Origin: JBDKTK01 sp039680225
Lineage (GTDB): Bacteria > Desulfobacterota > Syntrophia > Syntrophales > UBA4778
Direction of reading: 5' to 3'
DNA: 5,007 bases
NCBI GenBank assembly: GCA_039680225.1
Contig: JBDKTK010000265.1
Location: 1 to 5,007, forward strand
Below the pieces are notes generated by a model. The model searched no databases, was not told the DNA's origin, and was given only the letters and a program-made list of their open reading frames with translations. Of the stretch, positions 1 to 5,007 are shown in pieces (positions within the stretch are counted from its first letter, which is position 1; every line of letters starts with the position of its first letter). Made by a program: the position numbers and the translations under genes.

Positions 1-219
1 GAAATCGATGCGTTCAGCCGCGGCACCTCGGCCCTTGCCCACAGTGTCGCGAACTCGTTTGCGCTGTCCATCGTCGGGGGAGGAGATACGGATGTCGCGA
101 TCCATAAGGCGGGAGAGAGCGACAACATATCTTACATATCAACCGGGGGCGGCGCGTTCCTGGAACTGCTCGAGGGCAAGGAGCTGCCCGCAGTCAAGGC
201 AATCAGGGAATGCAGTTAG
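1..219 (+). CDS. pgk: Phosphoglycerate kinase, C-terminal fragment (5' end outside window)
   Basis: The reading frame is open from base 1 and ends at TAG 217-219, giving the last 72 residues of the enzyme. Phosphoglycerate kinase is the cytosolic glycolytic enzyme that transfers a phosphate between 1,3-bisphosphoglycerate and ADP. The fragment shows the family's C-terminal nucleotide-binding-lobe signatures in the right order: FSRGT (residues 5-9 of the fragment), the glycine-rich VGGGDTDVAI (25-34), ISTGGGAFLELLEGKELP (46-63), then a short helical tail of normal length. The usual His before the ISTGGGA motif is Tyr here (SYISTGGGA), a mild substitution. Nothing suggests a broken gene; it simply starts upstream of the window. 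In many bacteria pgk sits with gap and tpiA, but tpiA does not follow here: a hairpin and truA come next. Confidence 0.96.
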   Translation, partial: EIDAFSRGTSALAHSVANSFALSIVGGGDTDVAIHKAGESDNISYISTGGGAFLELLEGKELPAVKAIRECS

Positions 220-245
220 CAGGTTGGATGTTTGCGAAAAAATTG

Positions 246-289
246 AAAGGGACATGCCGGCGCTTGAATGGCATGTCCCTTTGATTTAT
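246..289. terminator. Hairpin terminator between pgk and truA, possibly bidirectional
   Basis: Bases 246-258 (AAAGGGACATGCC) and 270-282 (GGCATGTCCCTTT) form a perfect 13-bp stem with an 11-nt loop (259-269). On the + strand the stem ends in TTT and continues GATTTATG, a weak U-tract. On the - strand the stem is followed by TTTCAATTTTTTCG (complement of 233-248), a better U-tract. It most likely ends the pgk transcript, but the tract quality fits the opposite direction at least as well, although no - strand gene is visible in the window. It lies only 28 nt before the truA start, so it could also be a processing or attenuation hairpin. Confidence 0.72.
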
Positions 290-310
290 GCCCGGACTGA
301 TTGGTAAAGA

Positions 311-1048
311 ATGGATAGGAACCTCAGGCTTATCATCGAATATGAAGGGACGCGCTATCACGGCTGGCAGCGGCAGGGCGAACTCCCGACCGTCCAGAAA
401 GTGATCGAGGAAGTCATATTCACAATAACCCGGGAGGCATCCCGCCTGGAGAGCTCGGGCCGGACCGACGCGGGGGTCCATGCCCTCGGGCAGGTCGCGA
501 ATTTCACGACAGGCGCCCGGCTGCCGCTCCACAACCTGCTCCGGGGCATGAACAGCCTCCTGCCCGATGACATAAAAATCAAAGATATTGCAGAAGCTCC
601 CGCGGATTTCCACGCGCGCTTCTGCGCCAAAAGCAAAACCTACCTGTATAAAATCGACAACGGCCCGGTGCCTTCGGTCTTCCACAGGAAATATTCCTGG
701 CATATCCATGAGCGATTAAATCTGGACAAAATGAAGGAAGCCGCCGATTTTCTGAATGGCGAGCATGATTTCATGTCTTTTTGCGCGGCGGGGCACGAGA
801 CGAAAACCTATGTCCGCCGGATCATGACAGAGGAATTCTCGGAAAAGGGCAACCTGATTATCTTCCGCGTCGAAGCGACGGGTTTTCTCAAATACATGGT
901 CCGGAACCTGGTCGGCACCCTTGCCTATGTCGGATTGGAGAAGATAACACCGGCGTGTTTCAAAGAAATTATGGATGCAAGGGACCGCACGGTGGCGGGC
1001 CCGACAGCCCCTCCCCAGGGATTGTTCCTTGAGTCCGTGAAGTACTGA
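311..1048 (+). CDS. truA: tRNA pseudouridine(38-40) synthase TruA
   Basis: This cytosolic enzyme converts uridines 38, 39 and 40 of the tRNA anticodon arm to pseudouridine. The 245-residue product is complete and of usual family length. Family landmarks are the N-terminal strand IEYEGTRYHGWQRQ (9-22), the catalytic motif SSGRTDAGVHALGQ (48-61) with the nucleophile Asp53, FHARFCAKSKTYLY (100-113) carrying the conserved active-site-region tyrosine, HDFMSFCA (152-159), and the C-terminal FLKYMVRNLVGTLAYVG (192-208) and APPQGLFLESVKY (233-245). The ATG at 311 is chosen because the family's N-terminal strand begins immediately after it. The ribosome binding site is weak (GGTAAAG directly before the ATG). 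The gene is 91 nt from pgk with a strong hairpin between them, so it may depend on read-through or on a promoter I cannot identify. No clear terminator follows it. Confidence 0.97.
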   Translation: MDRNLRLIIEYEGTRYHGWQRQGELPTVQKVIEEVIFTITREASRLESSGRTDAGVHALGQVANFTTGARLPLHNLLRGMNSLLPDDIKIKDIAEAPADFHARFCAKSKTYLYKIDNGPVPSVFHRKYSWHIHERLNLDKMKEAADFLNGEHDFMSFCAAGHETKTYVRRIMTEEFSEKGNLIIFRVEATGFLKYMVRNLVGTLAYVGLEKITPACFKEIMDARDRTVAGPTAPPQGLFLESVKY

Positions 1049-1149
1049 TTCCCCGGCTGAAGGACCCCCGAAGGTCAAACCTCTCTTTCCATAAGTTTTC
1101 ATTGCACAAACACAAAGCAACGAGCGCCCAACCCAAGCAAAAATAACCC

Positions 1150-1179
1150 TTGCATTTAAGTTGAAATATATATTTTAAT
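1150..1179 (+). promoter_or_regulatory. Candidate sigma70-type promoter for the three-gene exported cluster
   Basis: The gap after truA is markedly AT-rich around 1150-1180, unlike the GC-rich coding sequence on both sides. TTGCAT (1150-1155, three of six matches to the -35 consensus) is followed by an 18-bp spacer and TTTAAT (1174-1179, five of six matches to the -10 consensus). This would start a transcript near 1186, about 50 nt before the first exported gene. The -35 box is poor, so the call rests mainly on the -10 box, the local AT-richness and the position. Confidence 0.35.
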
Positions 1180-1207
1180 GACACCAAAAGACAATCGGGA
1201 TAGCCTT

Positions 1208-1232
1208 AATATTGTTGCGGGAGAATATTGTT
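1208..1232 (+). repeat. Short direct repeat AATATTGTT around the ribosome binding site
   Basis: AATATTGTT occurs at 1208-1216 and again at 1224-1232, 16 bp apart, on either side of the GGGAG that probably serves as Shine-Dalgarno (1219-1223). Each copy contains the palindrome AATATT. The spacing and position just before the start codon could fit an operator or a translational control site, but nine bases in AT-rich sequence may also be chance. Confidence 0.3.
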
Positions 1233-1235
1233 CGG

Positions 1236-2354
1236 ATGAGGAAAATCCTGAAAGCCGCCATAGTTTTATTGGCGTTTTTCTTTTCAATTCCATCCAATGC
1301 GGCGGCCCAGAGCCATGTACAGGCCGTCGGGATGTCGACGATCCACAAGAACTTTGTCGATATAGCCAGGACCAAGGCCATTGACGAGGCGCAGCGCAAT
1401 GCCGTGGAAAAGTCCGTCGGCGTCATGGTCTCCAGTACGAGCGAAGTTGAAAATTACCAACTCAAAGTCGACAGGATCCTTTCCGAATCGAAAGGCTTCA
1501 TCGAACAATACAGCATTGTTTCGGAAGGCCGGGAGGGCGACACTTATAAAGTAGTGATCGATGCCCTCGTCAGAACAGAAAGGCTCAGAGATTCCATGGA
1601 GGCCATCAACCTCCTCATCGTGCGCAAGTCCAAACCCAGGATAATGGTCCTGTTCAGCGGATCGGGCGGCAAGGAGGGCGTCATCGAATCGTCGATCGCG
1701 AAATATTTCCTTTCGATGGACTTCAAAGTTGTCGACCCGGAGATGGTCAGAAAGGACCTCGAGAAGGAAATTCCTAAAGGTACGGCTCCATCTGCCGAAT
1801 TAATAATTAAGACGGGCGCCAGGTACGGGGCGGAAATACTCATTTTCGGCAGCCTTGAGAATTCGACCAGCAAGTTCACCATGAACAATGTCGAGATGCG
1901 CTTCAACAGGGTGAACGCGTCGGCCAAGGCGATCAGGATCGATACCGGGGAGCTGATCGCCAGCGATAACGATGTGCGCTCCGGCCCCGGAATGGAAGAC
2001 ACGATCAAGCGGATGAGCAATGAGGCCGGGCAGGCCATGGCGAAAAAGCTGCTCGCCCAGATTATCGACCGATGGTCGAACGAGCTGGCCAACACCGTTA
2101 TGATAAAAATATTCGCGTCCGGCCTCAGGACTTACAGTGACCTGAATGCGTTCAAGGAAGCGCTGGCGGCGGAGGCAAAAGGTTTCAAGCAGCTTTACCA
2201 GCGTTACTACTCCCATCAGAAGGCTGAAATAGATGTCGAGATGAGGGGAAATGCCCAGGGTCTCGCCGACGACATGGCGGCCATGACGGTCAACGGCAAA
2301 AAGGTTCATGTCACGGAAATCTCCCAGAACAGGGTAGCGGTCAGGATCAAGTAA
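1236..2354 (+). CDS. Secreted FlgT-like protein (flagellar assembly protein T N-terminal-type domain)
   Basis: The product is 372 residues from ATG 1236, probably periplasmic or outer-membrane associated. Residues 1-24 form a Sec signal peptide (MRK..., hydrophobic AAIVLLAFFFSIP, likely cleavage after SNA or AAA). Residues 27-117 match the FlgT N-terminal pattern: VQAVGMS, an AR-x-KAIDEAQRNAVEKSVG helix, then GFIEQYSIV and YKVVIDALV strands. Residues 134-285 look like a TolB-N/CsgG-type fold (RIMVLFSG; FKVVDPEMV; GAEILIFGSL; AIRIDTGELI). Residues 286-372 look like a small alpha/beta domain I cannot name. The whole length is close to Vibrio FlgT (about 380, from memory), a periplasmic flagellar ring protein, but no flagellar genes are in view, so a flagellar role is unproven. 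TTG codons at 1212 and 1215 extend the frame; ATG 1236 is preferred because the signal peptide starts there and GGGAG (1219-1223) precedes it, though with a long 12-nt spacer. Confidence 0.82.
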   Translation: MRKILKAAIVLLAFFFSIPSNAAAQSHVQAVGMSTIHKNFVDIARTKAIDEAQRNAVEKSVGVMVSSTSEVENYQLKVDRILSESKGFIEQYSIVSEGREGDTYKVVIDALVRTERLRDSMEAINLLIVRKSKPRIMVLFSGSGGKEGVIESSIAKYFLSMDFKVVDPEMVRKDLEKEIPKGTAPSAELIIKTGARYGAEILIFGSLENSTSKFTMNNVEMRFNRVNASAKAIRIDTGELIASDNDVRSGPGMEDTIKRMSNEAGQAMAKKLLAQIIDRWSNELANTVMIKIFASGLRTYSDLNAFKEALAAEAKGFKQLYQRYYSHQKAEIDVEMRGNAQGLADDMAAMTVNGKKVHVTEISQNRVAVRIK

Positions 2355-2364
2355 ACAATTCGGC

Positions 2365-2370
2365 AGGAGG
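2365..2370 (+). promoter_or_regulatory. Strong Shine-Dalgarno for the TPR-CsgG gene
   Basis: AGGAGG lies seven bases before ATG 2378 and within the 23-nt gap after the previous stop codon. It fixes the start and suggests that the two genes share one mRNA with independent, efficient initiation of the second. Confidence 0.85.
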
Positions 2371-2377
2371 GCCCTCA

Positions 2378-4363
2378 ATGAACTCGAGGCGGATTTTCTT
2401 TTTGTTGTTAATTTCATTTGTCTGTTTAACATGGGCATGCGCCGTTTCCGAAAGTTTCAAAATCGGCCAGGAGATGGCCAAAGACAAGCGCTGGGACGAG
2501 GCGATAGCATACTATGAAAAAGCCCTGAAAGAATCCCCCGACAACAGCGATTATAAAAACGCCCTTGCGGCCGCCAGGCAGGAGTCGGCGAAGGTCCACT
2601 TTGAAAAGGCGAAAAAAGCCGCCGAGGGCTTGCCCCGGCAGGACCTGCAGGGGCTCGAGCGGGTCATGAAAGAGGCTGATAAGGCTTACGAACTGGACCC
2701 CCAGAACGCCGAGATAGCCTCGTTCCACGCCGGCCTGGTGAAAAAGAAAAACGATCTCCAGGCAATGATCAAGTCGCTCTACGCTCAGGCGGAACTCGAC
2801 CTTAAGAAGGAAGACTGGCCGGCCGCCATCAGCGGCTTCAAAAAAATCAATGACATATTTCCGAGCTATGAAGACATAGGGGATAAGCTTGCCCTGGCAT
2901 ACCAGCAGTCTGCGAAGCTCAATTACCGCCTGGGGCTGGACCTCGCCAAAAAAGAGGACTGGAAGGGCGCCTCCAAAGCGTTCAAGGCCGTCCTGGACGT
3001 GAACCCCAATTATTTCGACACGCAGAAACTGTACGCGCAAGCGAAATCAAAAGACAGCATAGATTATTTCCTGACAGAGGCCGGGAAGGCCGAGAGCTCA
3101 AGGAACCTGGAACGCGCAATCCTCATGTATGAGAAAGCGCTCGAATACGACCCGGCGAGGTCCGATATCAAAAACAGGCTGAACTCCGATCTGGAAAAGG
3201 CCGGGCAGAGCTGTTTCGACGACGCCATCAAGTCGATGAAATCAGGAAAGCTGGCCAGGGCGTCCCGGAAACTGCAGTCTGCCAAGACATATTCACCGGC
3301 GATCCAGAGCAATTCCCTTTACCGGGAAATTTCCTCTTCCCTGATTTCAAAGCTCATGACCCGGGGGGATTCGTATTCCGAGAAGGGCAAGTGGGCAAAC
3401 GCCCTGGTCTGGTACCAGAAGGTGGAAGCGCTCGATCCGAATTACACGAACATCTTTTTCAAGGTGCAGGAAACGAAGGACAACATTAAGAAGCGCATCA
3501 GGAAGTCGATTGCCGTTTTCGACTTCAAAAGCCCCAGCACCAGCAAGGACGCGGGGAAGATCATCGCCAGCAAGCTGATAACTTATCTTTACCGGAACGC
3601 CAGCGGGGACGTCAGGATCATCGAGAGGGAGAACCTCGAATCGATCCTGAAAGAACTCCAGCTGGGGCAGACGGGCCTCGTGGACGTCGACACCGTGCAG
3701 AAGGTGGGGAAGATGGGCGGGATCGATACGTTTATCATGGGAGACGTCCTGCGGTTCAGCACGGAGTACAAGGATTATCCGTCCAATAACCAGGTGAAAG
3801 TCCTTGTTGATGAGGAGGACGTCCACAACCCGGCGTTTTCGGACTGGCTGCTGGCACACCCAAAGCCGGCTGAGGAAGACCTCAAGAACGCTCCCCCCCG
3901 CACGATAAAAAAGAAGAACTACCAGTTCGTCTCGTACAAGTCCGGGTATGCCAGGGTCAGCACTTCCCTGGAAACTTCGTACAAGCTTATCGACACGCGC
4001 AGCGGTGAAAACCTTTTTGCCAACACCGTATCGGGAAAGCTGGCCAGGGAAAGCAAGTACCAGGACGGGGTCCCCATGGCAAACATTCCCCATAAAGCCC
4101 TGGAGATCCCGACGGAACTCGACGTCCTTGACGAGCTTACCAATTTGAAAGTTACGGAAATGGGCCAGAGCATCCTCAAGCATTTCCAGAACCTGGAGAT
4201 CGAGTATTTCAACGCGGGCCAGCAGCAGAACAAGAGGCGCAACGCGGAAGATGCGGTGGAAAGGTTTACCGATGCAATCTTCGATGAAAGCCTCAAGAGC
4301 ATTAAAACTCCCGTTACCCAGAATTCCCGGGAGATGATCGAGGCGCTTACAGCCGACCTGTAA
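2378..4363 (+). CDS. Exported TPR-repeat protein with CsgG-type domain, possible lipoprotein
   Basis: The 661-residue product begins with an export signal (RR, then IFFLLLISFVCLTWA) followed by Cys21. LTWA|C is a poor lipobox because -3 is Thr, so lipidation is possible but unsure. Residues 25-357 hold seven TPR-like units with prolines at 54, 108, 162, 210, 259, 307 and 354, for example DWKGASKAFKAVLDVNPNY (194-212) and KWANALVWYQKVEALDPNY (338-356). Residues 376-460 match the CsgG family: SIAVFDF, VRIIERENLESIL (412-424), VGKMGGIDTFIMGDV (443-457). A loop-rich insert (about 461-515) interrupts the domain, which resumes with STSLETSYKLIDTRSGENL (528-546) and GQSILKHF (596-603). The tail (609-640) resembles one more helical hairpin. 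CsgG itself is the outer-membrane curli secretion pore; TPRs bind proteins. A scaffold for an envelope complex is inferred; the exact function is unknown. It lies in an apparent operon with both flanking exported genes. Confidence 0.88.
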   Translation: MNSRRIFFLLLISFVCLTWACAVSESFKIGQEMAKDKRWDEAIAYYEKALKESPDNSDYKNALAAARQESAKVHFEKAKKAAEGLPRQDLQGLERVMKEADKAYELDPQNAEIASFHAGLVKKKNDLQAMIKSLYAQAELDLKKEDWPAAISGFKKINDIFPSYEDIGDKLALAYQQSAKLNYRLGLDLAKKEDWKGASKAFKAVLDVNPNYFDTQKLYAQAKSKDSIDYFLTEAGKAESSRNLERAILMYEKALEYDPARSDIKNRLNSDLEKAGQSCFDDAIKSMKSGKLARASRKLQSAKTYSPAIQSNSLYREISSSLISKLMTRGDSYSEKGKWANALVWYQKVEALDPNYTNIFFKVQETKDNIKKRIRKSIAVFDFKSPSTSKDAGKIIASKLITYLYRNASGDVRIIERENLESILKELQLGQTGLVDVDTVQKVGKMGGIDTFIMGDVLRFSTEYKDYPSNNQVKVLVDEEDVHNPAFSDWLLAHPKPAEEDLKNAPPRTIKKKNYQFVSYKSGYARVSTSLETSYKLIDTRSGENLFANTVSGKLARESKYQDGVPMANIPHKALEIPTELDVLDELTNLKVTEMGQSILKHFQNLEIEYFNAGQQQNKRRNAEDAVERFTDAIFDESLKSIKTPVTQNSREMIEALTADL

Positions 4364-4371
4364 ACCCCTGC

Positions 4372-4376
4372 GGAGG
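4372..4376 (+). promoter_or_regulatory. Shine-Dalgarno that points to an ATA start codon
   Basis: GGAGG lies in the 19-nt gap after the TAA at 4361-4363 and is followed by TGACGT and then ATA 4383. The six-base spacing is ideal for ATA 4383. No ATG, GTG or TTG lies at a suitable distance in the frame that encodes the downstream protein; the GTG at 4376 is in another frame that ends without a recognisable product. Confidence 0.65.
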
Positions 4377-4382
4377 TGACGT

Positions 4383-5007
4383 ATAGAACGCGCTCTGAAA
4401 CGCTTATTTTTAGTTTGCCTGACGGTATGCCTGTTCCTTGTCCAGGGTGTGCAGACGGCCTGGGCAGCCCAGATACGCATCTGCATTTTCAATTTTACGG
4501 CGCTTGACCTGGAATCGGCGCACCTGGGGACTACTGCGTCCCAGATGCTCAGCGAGAATTACCGTTCGCAGCCGAATTACCACATCCTCGACAAGAAAGA
4601 GCTCGAGCAGTTCCTTTCCCTCAACGACCTGCAGCAAAACGACAATGTGGACAACATGGCTTCCATAGGGAACCGTTTGGGACTGGACATAGTCGTGACC
4701 GGCTCGATCGGGCGGTCGGGACAGGTAATCATGATCTATGTCAAGGCGGTCCAGGTAAGCCAGAAAAAAATCATCTACAATTCACAGGCGAGGGCTTTCG
4801 GGGAAACGGGCCTGTCCGCCGAGATGAAAGATATCGGCGACAAGCTGTCCAGGGCCATCCTGAGCTGCGACATCGGCATGAAGAAAGAAGATGACTTCAC
4901 GCTTGAACCCCCGGGTTCGCTCGAGGCCAGGCCCGGGAGCATGAGCGTCCTTGTCAGGTGGCATTGCGCGCCGGGGAAAGCGAGCGGGTTCAAGGTGTAC
5001 CGGGCCC
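4383..5007 (+). CDS. Secreted CsgG/TolB-like protein with fibronectin type III domain, 3' end outside window; apparent ATA start
   Basis: The frame is open from just after TGA 4377-4379 to the window end, giving 208 codons from ATA 4383. Residues 2-28 (ERALKR, then LFLVCLTVCLFLVQGV, then TAWA) form a clear Sec signal peptide with an A-W-A cleavage site before AQIRI. Residues 30-165 fit a CsgG/TolB-N/FlgO-like fold: IRICIFNFTAL, YHILDKKELEQFL (66-78), IGNRLGLDIVVTGSI (95-109), VIMIYVKAVQVSQKKIIY (115-132), and an amphipathic helix at 148-162. From residue 176 a fibronectin type III domain begins (PPGSLEARPG, then SVLVRWHCAP and SGFKVYRA) and is cut by the window end. The start is odd: ATA with a well-placed GGAGG, otherwise only CTG 4395 or GTG 4449 inside the signal peptide. 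A base change at 4385 (ATG to ATA), a sequencing error, or true AUA initiation are all possible. It is the third gene of the apparent exported operon. Confidence 0.8.
   Translation, partial: MERALKRLFLVCLTVCLFLVQGVQTAWAAQIRICIFNFTALDLESAHLGTTASQMLSENYRSQPNYHILDKKELEQFLSLNDLQQNDNVDNMASIGNRLGLDIVVTGSIGRSGQVIMIYVKAVQVSQKKIIYNSQARAFGETGLSAEMKDIGDKLSRAILSCDIGMKKEDDFTLEPPGSLEARPGSMSVLVRWHCAPGKASGFKVYRA

Noticed and set aside
264..292. TTGAAT (264-269) with TATGCC (287-292), 17-bp spacer, as a truA promoter
   Set aside because: The -10 box matches only three of six positions and the -35 box lies inside the hairpin loop, so support is too thin.
8..307. 99-residue + strand open frame over the pgk end and gap
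   Set aside because: It runs in another frame over the clear pgk C-terminus, is arginine- and serine-rich in the manner of a frame shadow, and resembles no family.
1063..1076. GACC-(6 nt)-GGTC hairpin after truA as a terminator
   Set aside because: The stem has only four pairs and is followed by AAACC rather than a T-run.
1212..1235. TTG codons at 1212 and 1215 as the start of the FlgT-like gene
   Set aside because: They have no Shine-Dalgarno before them and would put LRENIVR ahead of a signal peptide that starts well at ATG 1236.
3347..4492. 381-residue - strand open frame opposite the TPR-CsgG gene
   Set aside because: It is antisense to a gene with strong domain evidence; its translation is Arg/Leu/Val-rich low-meaning sequence typical of the complement of GC-rich coding DNA.
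4438..4668. 76-residue + strand open frame starting at TTG 4438
   Set aside because: It overlaps the third exported gene in another frame and gives Arg/Ser/Thr-rich sequence with no recognisable motif.
1..5007. CRISPR arrays, tRNA or rRNA genes, insertion sequences, attachment sites
   Set aside because: I saw no regular repeat-spacer pattern, tRNA cloverleaf, transposase motif or terminal inverted repeats; coding sequence accounts for most of the window.

Overview
The window looks like a GC-rich bacterial chromosome, with all supported genes on the + strand. Two housekeeping genes lead it: the 3' end of pgk (phosphoglycerate kinase) and a complete truA (tRNA pseudouridine synthase). The rest is a tightly packed set of three genes for exported proteins. 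A Gram-negative, outer-membrane-bearing host is inferred from the export signals and from the CsgG/FlgT/TolB-like domains. A Desulfobacterota or other deltaproteobacteria-like lineage fits the style of the genes, but this is only a guess; no 16S or other decisive marker is present.

Layout. Positions 1-219 are the pgk C-terminus. A 13-bp perfect hairpin (246-282) separates it from truA (311-1048). Positions 1049-1235 are non-coding and hold an AT-rich candidate promoter and a short direct repeat. Next comes a secreted FlgT-like protein (1236-2354). It is followed 23 nt later by a 661-residue protein of seven TPR-like units joined to a CsgG-type domain (2378-4363). After a further 19 nt comes a secreted CsgG/TolB-like protein with a C-terminal fibronectin type III start (4383 to beyond the window end). 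This third gene has no usual start codon. A good Shine-Dalgarno sequence instead sits six bases before an ATA codon that opens a textbook signal peptide.

How they work together. The three exported proteins each carry a recognisably similar core: a strand followed by a D/E-rich helix start, then a G-x3-G-x-[DE]-hydrophobic-G-[SD] segment. They therefore appear to be three diverged versions of one CsgG/TolB-like fold, made from one transcript. Curli CsgG, and the Vibrio FlgO/FlgP/FlgT ring proteins, are known relatives in role. No curli subunit, flagellar or secretion gene is visible here, so the most that can be said is a probable periplasmic/outer-membrane assembly of unknown purpose.
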